A DNA stretch of 64,000 bases from UBA10205 sp035289625 (lineage in GTDB: Archaea; Iainarchaeota; Iainarchaeia; Iainarchaeales; Iainarchaeaceae). A program made the position numbers and the translations under genes. Below are positions 42,658 to 49,723 of the stretch, piece by piece. The first letter of the stretch is position 1. Each line of letters begins with the position of its first letter. The stretch lies in NCBI GenBank assembly GCA_035289625.1, contig DATDWP010000028.1:1-64000 (forward strand), read 5' to 3'. Under the pieces are notes generated by a model that saw only the letters and a program-made list of their open reading frames with translations, was not told the origin of the DNA and did no database searches.

Positions 42658-43377
42658 ATGTCAATATATCGATTCCTCGTGTATTCAGACGAGTCTATTC
42701 ATGGAGTCAGACTTAGAAAATTAGTAAAGAAAGTAGCCGATGAACTTACGCCGCCTATATTAGGAGAAACTCAGAATTTGGACGACGAACACGAAGTTGA
42801 AGTTCTATGCAGCGTTCAGGATAAAGCTCATCTTGCGACCTTTGTTGCCATTATTATAAAATCAGCAAAAGAAATTGCAGATGTTGATGTGAAAATTGCA
42901 CAGCCTTTAGAGGTAAATGATTTACATAAATATAAAAATTTCAAAGATTTTAAGGTAATTCGTGGAGATGCTTTGAAAGAAATTGAATTGGAAATAGAAG
43001 GTGCTGAAAGGTTATTTAGAAAATTACAGGAAAATTTCGAAAAGTTTATTTTGAAAAGAGAAAATAATAAGTTGAAGGGGCTAGATTATCTATTGAAAAC
43101 GATAGCCGGAAATTTAAAACCAGACGAACCGAAAGCCAAATGGCATACCGCCAGAACTGCAATATCGGATTTTGTCGCTGAACCATTCGATGATGATTTG
43201 TTTCAATCGGTACAAGAAATAGACCAATTGTTGTATGAATTAGCTGATTTTGAAGGCCAAGATATCAGTAAATTGCCAAAAGAACAAGTTGAAAAATTAT
43301 TGCGACTAATAGACATTTCCCGTAAGAAAATCGCTGATTTGCACCGGCAGGAAGGTTCAAATATTATTATTAAGTAG
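42658..43377 (+). CDS. Unknown protein, accessory island
   Basis: The 239-residue soluble protein has no recognisable family. The first 90 residues are mixed alpha/beta, while the rest is strongly helical with heptad-like acidic and basic repeats, including LEIEGAERLFRKLQENFEK near 120-138. Codon use (more ATT, GAA, TTA and fewer ATA) differs from the core genes. It is followed by a Panacea-like gene 38 nt later, so the two may form an operon in which this is the partner or toxin. That is inference from gene order alone. Confidence 0.6.
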   Translation: MSIYRFLVYSDESIHGVRLRKLVKKVADELTPPILGETQNLDDEHEVEVLCSVQDKAHLATFVAIIIKSAKEIADVDVKIAQPLEVNDLHKYKNFKDFKVIRGDALKEIELEIEGAERLFRKLQENFEKFILKRENNKLKGLDYLLKTIAGNLKPDEPKAKWHTARTAISDFVAEPFDDDLFQSVQEIDQLLYELADFEGQDISKLPKEQVEKLLRLIDISRKKIADLHRQEGSNIIIK

Positions 43378-43415
43378 TTAATATAGAGTTCTAGAAGGTT
43401 GGTCGGTATTTTGGT

Positions 43416-43874
43416 ATGTCGGAAAATGTTACAGTTAAGGCAATTGATGCGTACGAATATATTTTTGGAAAATTAAGTTTAGGTAGTTTTAGCAGCCGCT
43501 TGATGTTCCAAAAAACAATTTATTTACTAAAATTATTTGGCGTTCCTAGTTTCCAAGATTTGTCTTATACTTGGTATAAAAGAGGCCCTTATTGTTTCGA
43601 GTTAGGCGGGATTTACAGTAAAAAATACCAAGAGAAATACTATTTAGATGAAAAGGATGTTGAGTCTATCAAGAATTGTAAAAAAATAATTTTAGAGTTA
43701 ATATCTGATGAAAAATACGGGGAACTAAATTCTTCAATAGCATATTTACTTCATGATGAAAAACTTTCTGATGAAGATATCATCAAACGAATGTTCTTAA
43801 CAAAACCGTGGTTTGAAAAAGCAAACGTAGAATCTGCATTGGTAAAATTAAAGCAACTTTTACGCCCTAATTAA
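43416..43874 (+). CDS. Panacea/SocA-like (DUF4065-type) protein
   Basis: The 152-residue protein has the Panacea-like pattern: SSRLMFQKTIYLLKLFG at about 26-42, then a conserved aromatic YTWYKRGPYCFELGG near 55-69 and a helical C-terminal half. Panacea domains are antitoxin-type chaperone/adaptor modules found in many toxin-antitoxin loci. It lies downstream of an unknown 239-residue gene in an accessory region. I assign the domain by eye; the antitoxin role is conjecture. Confidence 0.6.
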   Translation: MSENVTVKAIDAYEYIFGKLSLGSFSSRLMFQKTIYLLKLFGVPSFQDLSYTWYKRGPYCFELGGIYSKKYQEKYYLDEKDVESIKNCKKIILELISDEKYGELNSSIAYLLHDEKLSDEDIIKRMFLTKPWFEKANVESALVKLKQLLRPN

Positions 43875-44010
43875 ATTTACAATCTACCCTAATTCATTCA
43901 GTTCATGCATAATAACCACAATACGATAATAGAGAATTTTGAACAAGCATTCATTGATTTGTGCTGCTTTAGTTTTGCCTTTTAGCATACTGAAACTGAG
44001 TAGTAGCAGC

Positions 44011-44119
44011 CTAGACAAAAAAAGAAGCCTTACAACTAGGACAATGGCACTTGTTTTCCCTTTCTTGAGGGAACTTTACTCTCACGAACGTCTTGGTGAT
44101 TACAATACGGACAAATCAT
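44011..44119 (-). pseudogene. Frameshifted zinc-ribbon gene
   Basis: The frame from the ATG at 44119 encodes ICPYCNHQDVRESKVPSRKG and then stops. A +1 shift near 44055 restores a second Cys pair (CHCPSCKASFFV) up to a stop at 44011. A CPYC...CPSC zinc ribbon split by a frameshift is best explained as a broken gene, resembling the N-terminal zinc finger of transposases or small zinc-ribbon proteins. The ATG overlaps the stop of the next gene upstream. Confidence 0.5.
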
Positions 44120-44280
44120 TTCAATTCTTCCCAATCAAATTCACATTCCATTCTATCACTAGTTATTATGTAACTGCAGAGTTTGCAACGCCACTCCACT
44201 AGATGAACGGACCCATCCCCCATATACTGAATTAGCTTTCTAACAGTTTTGAACTTCCCACCACAAGCACAGTAAAACTT
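44116..44280 (-). pseudogene. Zinc-ribbon reading frame without a start codon
   Basis: About 54 codons with CACGG near the beginning and WRCKLCSY near 34-41 form a complete zinc-ribbon pattern. The frame is preceded directly by TGA and the only ATG (44223) lies after the first Cys pair. It is therefore a gene that has lost its start, or a 35-residue truncated product. It lies next to another broken zinc ribbon, suggesting decay of a former mobile or regulatory unit. Confidence 0.4.
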
Positions 44281-44293
44281 TCAACCACTTATT

Positions 44294-44305
44294 TTAGGCA
44301 CCTAA
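44294..44305. promoter_or_regulatory. Palindromic operator copy A
   Basis: TTAGGCACCTAA is a near-perfect inverted repeat (TTAGG / CCTAA). It lies upstream of the TATA-like ATTTAAATA of the AbrB-type gene. Related copies occur at 44333 and 45456. Confidence 0.5.
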
Positions 44306-44332
44306 TAAATATAAGCAAAGATTTAAATAATA

Positions 44333-44342
44333 TAGGTACCTA
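44333..44342. promoter_or_regulatory. Palindromic operator copy B
   Basis: TAGGTACCTA is a perfect palindrome placed between the TATA-like element and the ATG of the AbrB-type gene at 44351. Binding here would block transcription, which is the classical arrangement for autorepression. Confidence 0.5.
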
Positions 44343-44350
44343 ACAACATC

Positions 44351-44512
44351 ATGCGCCTACAAAAACAAATGTCAAGACGAGTAGGGGATGTGGAATATGC
44401 AAAATGGGTCGTAGTAATACCCCCAGAAATAGTTGAAAAAAGCAAATTAAAAGAAGGCCAAGAATTAGAAGCACACGTAGCCGAAGGAAAAATAACTCTA
44501 AAACCAAAATAA
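44351..44512 (+). CDS. AbrB/SpoVT-type small DNA-binding protein
   Basis: The 53-residue protein has the pattern of a swapped-hairpin AbrB domain: WVVVIPPEIVEKSKLKEGQELEAHV, then GKITLKPK. Two TAGGnnCCTA palindromes lie just upstream and a third precedes the genes at 45.4 kb. It is the obvious candidate to bind them. Its stop codon abuts the stop codon of the convergent Ntn-hydrolase gene. It has no visible toxin partner directly downstream. Confidence 0.8.
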   Translation: MRLQKQMSRRVGDVEYAKWVVVIPPEIVEKSKLKEGQELEAHVAEGKITLKPK

Positions 44513-45331
44513 CTATTTTAGAGATTTTTTCAAACTATCAAAACTTTTCTTAAAATTAGCCACAATCTTTTTTGTTTTTGGAAACGATAAGTTCCCGTCA
44601 TTTTCTAATTTTACTAGATATTTTTTAAATTCATTTTCCTCTTCAACACTTCTATTTGTTTTACTAACCAATTTTAAAAAAGCGTCATTGGTTTTTGGCA
44701 CATATAAGATTTGCACCCCTTCACCTACATAATTGTCAATTTTTGATTCCTCAATATAATTTATTATAAAACAACCTAATTTTGCCATTTCTTCCATGGT
44801 AATTTCATCACTCCACATCGCCTTTAGAAAAGTCTGTGCATATGGCGAACCACTACCTATTGCCAAAAAAGTTTTTCTTTTACTATCTAAACAATCAGCA
44901 ATCTCTAATTTATGTAACTCAGCCTCGCGCCCTGAACGAAAAGCAATTAAAAGTTGCAATCCATTTGGATATTTTTCCATTATATCTTTGTATTGATTTT
45001 TCATTTGAAATAAAATCCCTTCACAATCTTCAACAAACTGATTTGCATAAGCATATGGACTAATTATCGCATCCAACTCTTCTTGAGTTATTTTTGGATT
45101 CTGCTCCTGCATTTGTTTTTTTATTTGTTTTTTCCTTTCTTCTAAGTTAATGAAAACACGAGCTAAAAATTTATCAAATAATTCAGAAATTCCAGCCCCG
45201 CTGAACCCTACGCCCAAAGCATCTACCAAGTAAATTTTAGGATGTGAAGCAATATCTACACCCTCAACTACTTTTTTGTCGGAAATTATTACTACTCCGT
45301 CTTTACAATTTGCCCCTATTACTAATGTCAT
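44513..45331 (-). CDS. Solitary proteasome-beta-like Ntn hydrolase
   Basis: I start at the ATG at 45331, giving 272 residues; an upstream GTG (45463) would add 44 unrelated residues. With this start Met is followed by Thr, and the sequence TLVIGANCKDGVVIISDKK aligns with 20S proteasome beta subunits (nucleophile Thr1, Asp17; Lys31 in HPKIYLV near the usual Lys33). GVGFSGAGISELFDKF and AIGSGSPYAQTFLKA (the GSGS motif) follow. A charged helical insert of about 50 residues (NLEERKKQIKKQMQEQ) and a C-terminal extension are unusual. No alpha subunit or ATPase is nearby. It may be a self-assembling peptidase like HslV or Anbu. Confidence 0.78.
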   Translation of the reverse strand: MTLVIGANCKDGVVIISDKKVVEGVDIASHPKIYLVDALGVGFSGAGISELFDKFLARVFINLEERKKQIKKQMQEQNPKITQEELDAIISPYAYANQFVEDCEGILFQMKNQYKDIMEKYPNGLQLLIAFRSGREAELHKLEIADCLDSKRKTFLAIGSGSPYAQTFLKAMWSDEITMEEMAKLGCFIINYIEESKIDNYVGEGVQILYVPKTNDAFLKLVSKTNRSVEEENEFKKYLVKLENDGNLSFPKTKKIVANFKKSFDSLKKSLK

Positions 45332-45455
45332 TTTTTCGCCATTTTGAGGTTTGTTTTTTAACATTTTCGGCACTTTCTGATAAGTAAGCAAAAACGAAAC
45401 TATAAATTGTCTTTGATTGCTTATCGGTGTTGACACACCAAAAAAGTACCTAATT

Positions 45456-45467
45456 TTAGGCACCTAA
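45456..45467. promoter_or_regulatory. Palindromic operator copy C
   Basis: TTAGGCACCTAA is identical to the copy at 44294. A half-site GTACCTAA lies immediately upstream (about 45446-45453), making a larger inverted arrangement. It sits between the divergent Ntn-hydrolase gene and the small membrane-protein gene and could control both. Confidence 0.5.
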
Positions 45468-45488
45468 AAGAATAAAAGGGAGATGGTA

Positions 45489-45761
45489 ATGGATTTAGAA
45501 GAAGTTAGAAATTTTTTACTCGAAGTAAATAGTTTCTTGGCTATATTTATATTAACAAAAGACACCGTACCCATTCTTTCTAATAATTGGGAACAAAACA
45601 TATTTCCTCTAATAACATATGCACTTATTTTAGGAGGACTGTCATTTTTAATTGCAAAGTTTATTAAAAACACATTAGCCGGAGATAGAGTTTATGCTCA
45701 AGTTATAGCACATATTTTTTTGTTAATTCTATTTACTCAATTGCTGACACCTAAATTATAA
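45489..45761 (+). CDS. Small membrane protein, unknown
   Basis: The protein has 90 residues from the second ATG (the first, 45483, adds two residues). It has hydrophobic segments at about 12-22, 36-56 and 68-85 and an acidic N-terminus. A purine-rich AAAAGGGAG precedes the start. It lies behind operator copy C and divergent from the Ntn hydrolase. No family is recognised. Confidence 0.6.
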   Translation: MDLEEVRNFLLEVNSFLAIFILTKDTVPILSNNWEQNIFPLITYALILGGLSFLIAKFIKNTLAGDRVYAQVIAHIFLLILFTQLLTPKL

Positions 45762-45798
45762 TTTGATTAACCACTAGTACAAGAAAATTTTTTTCCGA

Positions 45799-46230
45799 TT
45801 ATTTTTCAACATATATTTCATCTTGGTTTGGTTTTTTGTGAATTTTTGCAAAAATAAAACCAATAGCATACGTTATCATTATTATTGATGCGATTAATCC
45901 TACCAAAATATTCTGCCATGACTCACCATGCGCCCAATAAGCATTTCTACCAGCTTTCAATGCAAAATAATACATTGGCCACGTCGCAATCACAATTAGG
46001 ACATAAGTAATTACTGAGACCGTATTAAAATCGAGAAAAGCTAAGTAGGGGCTATTAATAAAATTACCCGATACAAAAGCTATTAGAACCCACAAACCCG
46101 CCCATAAATATTGTCCAAAAAAATAGATAAGGGCACGTTTAGTATAATTAAACTGTTTAAACAATTCCATGAGAGCCACATTATTCCAATAAATCCAGAT
46201 TTTAGCCAATTTGGCTAAATTCTTTACCAT
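45799..46230 (-). CDS. Small four-helix membrane protein, unknown
   Basis: The 143-residue protein has an amphipathic N-terminus, four hydrophobic segments (about 32-56, 66-83, 85-101, 107-127) and a charged tail. A second ATG (MELFKQFNY, residue 21) could be the real start. It is convergent with the preceding membrane-protein gene. Nothing in it points to a function. Confidence 0.55.
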   Translation of the reverse strand: MVKNLAKLAKIWIYWNNVALMELFKQFNYTKRALIYFFGQYLWAGLWVLIAFVSGNFINSPYLAFLDFNTVSVITYVLIVIATWPMYYFALKAGRNAYWAHGESWQNILVGLIASIIMITYAIGFIFAKIHKKPNQDEIYVEK

Positions 46231-46262
46231 TAAAGAGGCTTAAAATTATTAAGCTTAGTTAT

Positions 46263-46385
46263 ATGCAAATAGGCAAACATAAACCGCTTTTCAGGCTTAA
46301 AATAACCGGAGTTAAAACAAATAAATCCAAAAACCTCGATCAATTCTACAGCGAACTCGTAGACCTATTAAGAGCTAAAGAATAA
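46263..46385 (+). CDS. Possible 40-residue protein
   Basis: The frame encodes a basic peptide ending QFYSELVDLLRAKE. A TTAAGCTTAGTTATATG sequence precedes it, but the spacing to a TATA box is poor. Composition is protein-like, with an amphipathic C-terminal helix. There is no recognised family. It abuts the iteron region. Confidence 0.3.
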   Translation: MQIGKHKPLFRLKITGVKTNKSKNLDQFYSELVDLLRAKE

Positions 46386-46393
46386 CCAATTCC

Positions 46394-46501
46394 GACTTTT
46401 TACACAAAACCGACTTATTACACAGCGCTACATAAAAAAGCGTTGTGTAAATAAGGTTCAAAATTGACGACTTTCTACACAAAAAGCAGACTTTTTACAC
46501 A
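46394..46501 (+). repeat. Iteron-like array upstream of the CAP-domain gene
   Basis: Four direct copies of GACTTnnTACACA start at 46394, 46412, 46469 and 46489. An inverted copy (TGTGTAAATAAGG) lies at 46444-46456. The copies at 46412 and 46444 form a long imperfect stem around ACATAAAAA. The last copy ends 20 nt before the ATG of the CAP gene. The array is either an operator cluster or a replication-type iteron set. Confidence 0.65.
46395..46440 (+). repeat. Left copy of a 46-bp direct repeat
   Basis: ACTTTTTACACAAAAC through CTACATAAAAAAG recurs at 47289-47334 with only two or three differences. The two copies bracket the CAP-domain gene in the same orientation. Confidence 0.75.
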
Positions 46502-46521
46502 GATTACTCCATGATTATTCT

Positions 46522-47274
46522 ATGGGTTTTTACCGAGACTTCACGGGAGGATCTTTAGACCCTCCTTCTTCTGGTAGAAGATCTCCAAGAAGAGATGATT
46601 GGCACAGACATGACAATTATAGGCCAAGAAGGAAAAATTACTTTGAAATGTTGAAGGTTCCTGTAATTTTACTTATTGTTCTGGGTGTATTCTTTTACTT
46701 AGCTAATAATGGAGATGCAACATACAACGAAACAATCCCAAAAATTAATAATGATTTTAATAAAATGGTGCAGGATTTTTTCAAAAATACATTTCCGCCT
46801 TCGGAACCTATTGCCGATAAAACCAAAGAGGTTGAGAGATTAATATTTTATTACACAAACCAAGAAAGACAAAAGTATGGTGTTTCGTTACTGAGTTGGA
46901 ATGACAGTTTAGCAGATATTGCACGCGAACATAGTCTTGACATGGCCACCAATAATTTCTTTGAACATGATAATCCGAGAGGTGAAGATCCAACTGCAAG
47001 AGCGCGTAGACACGGATTTCCAGTTGAAGTGCAATTAAGTAAAAATGTAACTCAAGTTGGAATAGCTGAAAATATTGGCATGATGCCAACAGGAAACGTA
47101 CAAGGAATTGGTAGAGTGGGTTCAGATGCCGACAGTGTAGCTTATGCACATGTCAAATCATGGATGGAAAGTCCTGGCCACAGAACTAATATACTTGACC
47201 CAAGCTCTCATATAATAGGAGTTGGAGTTGCCTATTCGGATGGGTATTATTATGCAACTCAAGATTTCCAATAG
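46522..47274 (+). CDS. Membrane-anchored CAP/SCP-domain protein
   Basis: The 250-residue protein has an Arg/Asp-rich cytoplasmic N-terminus (1-40), a membrane helix (about 45-62) and an extracellular CAP domain (about 105-250). CAP signatures are TNQERQKYGVSLLSWNDSLADIAREHS, FFEHDNPRG, AENIG and the final HVKSWMESPGHRTNIL and GVGVAYSDGYYYATQDF. This SCP-like fold is common in surface proteins of bacteria and archaea. The gene is enclosed by 46-bp direct repeats and preceded by iteron-like sites, so it may have moved as a unit. Confidence 0.88.
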   Translation: MGFYRDFTGGSLDPPSSGRRSPRRDDWHRHDNYRPRRKNYFEMLKVPVILLIVLGVFFYLANNGDATYNETIPKINNDFNKMVQDFFKNTFPPSEPIADKTKEVERLIFYYTNQERQKYGVSLLSWNDSLADIAREHSLDMATNNFFEHDNPRGEDPTARARRHGFPVEVQLSKNVTQVGIAENIGMMPTGNVQGIGRVGSDADSVAYAHVKSWMESPGHRTNILDPSSHIIGVGVAYSDGYYYATQDFQ

Positions 47275-47288
47275 CACAGAAAAAGATT

Positions 47289-47334
47289 ACTTTTTACACA
47301 AAACCTACTTATTACACAACGCTACATAAAAAGG
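47289..47334 (+). repeat. Right copy of the 46-bp direct repeat
   Basis: This is a near-identical copy of 46395-46440, starting 15 nt after the stop codon of the CAP gene. It contains two further TACACA units with the same spacing. Confidence 0.75.
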
Positions 47335-47368
47335 AAAATATTTATACTCGCGTGCACTTACTCATTTG

Positions 47369-47728
47369 ATGAAATCACTTTTCGAAGTAAAAACCATAGA
47401 AAGCGACTGGAAACCGCCTTTTAAGAAAAACACTTACACAAACGAATTTGCAGCTGACCAGGGAGAGGCATTTGATAGAATCACCGGAAACGGCAATGAC
47501 GAACCCATATTTGAAATACTTGAAAGTGCGGGCGATAGGGTAAAGGTTCGCTACAGCAGGCTTTTTACAATAAAAGAACCAGACGAGAGATGCGGCAAAG
47601 ACAAAACAGTCTGGCTCATCCGCGGAATGGAACAGCCCCTTAGCTATTTATGGGGAGAAAAAGGAGTTACAAAAAAAATAACATTCAAAGGAATAGTAAC
47701 CCCGGAACCTAGCACGCAGGGCGAATAA
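47369..47728 (+). CDS. Unknown 119-residue protein
   Basis: No family is recognised. The protein is soluble and beta-rich with charged patches (PPFKKNTYTNEFAADQGEAF and FTIKEPDERCGKD) and ends in a Thr/Pro-rich tail. ATATTTATA about 30 nt upstream fits a leaderless promoter. Codon use returns to the core pattern, marking the end of the accessory island. It is followed by alaX after 32 nt. Confidence 0.6.
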   Translation: MKSLFEVKTIESDWKPPFKKNTYTNEFAADQGEAFDRITGNGNDEPIFEILESAGDRVKVRYSRLFTIKEPDERCGKDKTVWLIRGMEQPLSYLWGEKGVTKKITFKGIVTPEPSTQGE

Positions 47729-47760
47729 CAATTTAATTCATTGCAAGCCCTCTCATTTTT

Positions 47761-48468
47761 ATGACACAAAAGCTCTACTTGCAAGACGCATACCTAAAAG
47801 AGTGCGAAGCCATCGTTACAAAAGCTGACGGAAAATTTGTAGTACTTGATAGGACTATTTTTTATGCCCAAAGCGGCGGGCAGCCAACCGATACTGGCAA
47901 GATCACTTCCCAAAACGGCAAAGAGTACAAGGTAGTATTTGCAAAAAATATTGGAGAAGATGTTTCACACGAAGTTGATTCTGAAGGCTTAAAGGCAGGG
48001 GAGAGTGTGAAGTGCTCTCTTGACTGGCAGAGAAGATACACACACATGAAAATGCACACTTCAGCTCATCTCTTAGCAGCATGCATTATGAAAGAAACAG
48101 GAGCATTAATTACCGGAAACCAGCTTGATGAAAAACAATCACGAATGGATTTTGATGTAGCTGATTTTGACAAGGAACTTTTGAAGAGCTTTGAACAAAA
48201 AGTAAACGAGGCAGTAGAACAAAATATGAAAATCGGCATCTCTTTTATGAAAAGGGAAGATGCACTAGCAAACCCAACCCTATTTCGCCTCAAAAGCGTT
48301 CTGCCAAAAGACATTCCCATCTTGCGAATTGTTGCAATAGGCGAATTTGATATCCAAGCAGATGGAGGCACACATGTCGCTAGCACAAAAGAAATCGGAA
48401 AATTCAAAATAGTGGACTTCAAAAACAAGGGAGCGCAAAACCGCAGGGTTTACTGGGAGCTGGAATAG
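47761..48468 (+). CDS. alaX: AlaX-type alanyl-tRNA editing hydrolase
   Basis: The 235-residue trans-editing protein hydrolyses Ser- or Gly-tRNA-Ala. It has an N-terminal barrel (SGGQPTDTG near 39-47), the zinc motif HTSAH near 100 and a second motif IQADGGTHV near 199. The position that is Cys in AlaRS (CGGTH) is Asp here. It is medium-length (AlaX-M-like). The next gene starts with GTG immediately after its stop, so they are co-translated. Confidence 0.92.
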   Translation: MTQKLYLQDAYLKECEAIVTKADGKFVVLDRTIFYAQSGGQPTDTGKITSQNGKEYKVVFAKNIGEDVSHEVDSEGLKAGESVKCSLDWQRRYTHMKMHTSAHLLAACIMKETGALITGNQLDEKQSRMDFDVADFDKELLKSFEQKVNEAVEQNMKIGISFMKREDALANPTLFRLKSVLPKDIPILRIVAIGEFDIQADGGTHVASTKEIGKFKIVDFKNKGAQNRRVYWELE

Positions 48469-49086
48469 GTGAAAATAATCGACCTCACAATGCCGCTTGA
48501 TAATGCAACCCCCGTATATCCGGGCGACCCGCTGCCTCAAATAAATCAAATAGCAACCATCGAAGAACAAGGATGGAATGAATTGAGCCTCAAATTTAAT
48601 TCACACTGCGGAACCCATATTGATGCCCCATATCACATGCTAGCGGATGGGAAAAAACTTGACGAATTTCCGATTGATAGTTTTATTGGCAGCGCAATTG
48701 TAGTTGATGGACGCAAAAGAAATGAGAAGAATGAAATAGTTGCTGGCCTAAAACAAATTAAAGCGATAGATTTTGTATTCTTCTGCACAGGGCATGTAAA
48801 AAACCGCTACTCACAAAAATATTTTGAAAATAACCCGGTGATTTCAACAAAAACCGCCCAAGAACTAATTGAGAAAAAAATCAAAATAGCGGGAATTGAT
48901 TCCTACACGCCCGATAATGAACCTTTTGAAACGCACAAATTACTCTTTAAACACCAAATAAGGATTGTTGAAAACCTGGTTAATTTAGAGCAACTAATTG
49001 GCAAAAAATTTGAATGCACAATCCTTCCCCTAAATATCAAAAATGCCGACGGAGCCCCTTGCAGGGTAATTGCAATCCTCAAGTAA
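48469..49086 (+). CDS. Cyclase-family (kynurenine formamidase-like) hydrolase
   Basis: The 205-residue metal-dependent hydrolase of the PF04199 cyclase family shows LTMPLDNATPVYPGDP at the start and the metal-binding HCGTHIDAPYH near 47-57. Family members act as kynurenine formamidase, isatin hydrolase or polyketide cyclase. No tryptophan-degradation genes are nearby, so the substrate is unknown. The start is GTG directly after alaX. Confidence 0.88.
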   Translation: MKIIDLTMPLDNATPVYPGDPLPQINQIATIEEQGWNELSLKFNSHCGTHIDAPYHMLADGKKLDEFPIDSFIGSAIVVDGRKRNEKNEIVAGLKQIKAIDFVFFCTGHVKNRYSQKYFENNPVISTKTAQELIEKKIKIAGIDSYTPDNEPFETHKLLFKHQIRIVENLVNLEQLIGKKFECTILPLNIKNADGAPCRVIAILK

Positions 49087-49121
49087 TCAGATTTAAATTC
49101 CACCGCAGCCTAATTGTTTGC

Positions 49122-49472
49122 ATGCAATTAAAGCAAGCACTTGTGATAAGAACTGACCTTGAGATGGGAAAGGGCAAAATCGCAGCCCAATGCGCGCATG
49201 CCGCAATTGAAGCTTATGAAAAAACCCTCACGCAAAATAGGACGTGGGCAGAAAAGTGGAGAGAAGAAGGAATGGCAAAAATAGTGCTAAAAGTGAATTC
49301 AAAAAAAGAGCTACTAGAATTATTTGAAAGGGCAAAAAGGCAAATCCCAACAGCCCTAATAAAAGATGCAGGAAAAACACAAATAGAAGCAGGGGAGCCA
49401 ACATGTGTAGGGATTGGGCCGGCAGCTGAAAATGAAATTGACAAATTTACAAAAGACCTAAAACTTTTATAA
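49122..49472 (+). CDS. pth2: Peptidyl-tRNA hydrolase 2
   Basis: The 116-residue archaeal/eukaryotic Pth2 begins MQLKQALVIRTDLEMGKGKIAAQCAHAAIEA, with the conserved Lys, Gln and His. It continues to KTQIEAGEPTCVGIGPA, the C-terminal family block. I chose the ATG at 49122 because the in-frame extension to 49014 lies within the preceding gene. It recycles peptidyl-tRNA in the cytoplasm and follows alaX and a hydrolase in a tRNA-quality cluster. Confidence 0.96.
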   Translation: MQLKQALVIRTDLEMGKGKIAAQCAHAAIEAYEKTLTQNRTWAEKWREEGMAKIVLKVNSKKELLELFERAKRQIPTALIKDAGKTQIEAGEPTCVGIGPAAENEIDKFTKDLKLL

Positions 49473-49482
49473 AATTTTGATT

Positions 49483-49713
49483 ATGAAAATTTCCCCAAAG
49501 CACGCAATAGGCATTTGCACAGCGCTGCTTGCAATATTTACAAGCATCACACTGCTCTCATACCTCAATAATTTCCACGGGTTTTTCCTAAAAGAAGACC
49601 TTCTGAACTCGGCCAGCCCAGCCGGGATTTTTGTAGTGTTTGGGCTTTTATTATTTGCCGGCGTGTACTTTTTCAACGCAGCCGGAAAAATAATTAAAGA
49701 AACAATAAAATGA
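49483..49713 (+). CDS. Small two-helix membrane protein, unknown
   Basis: The protein has 76 residues from the ATG at 49483 and helices at about 8-26 and 48-66, with a short Lys-rich end. It lies between pth2 (11 nt) and the GTPase gene (2 nt to its GTG), apparently in their operon. No family or function can be assigned. Confidence 0.65.
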   Translation: MKISPKHAIGICTALLAIFTSITLLSYLNNFHGFFLKEDLLNSASPAGIFVVFGLLLFAGVYFFNAAGKIIKETIK

Positions 49714-49723
49714 AGTGGTAAAA

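Noticed and set aside
43939..44202. Plus-strand frame of 87 codons in the accessory island
   Set aside because: The minus strand of the same stretch contains paired CxxC zinc-ribbon patterns, so the plus frame is the shadow of decayed minus-strand genes.
46394..46501. CRISPR array
   Set aside because: The repeated units are 13 bp with irregular spacing (18, 57, 20) and one inverted copy. There are no spacer-sized regular intervals and no cas genes in the window.
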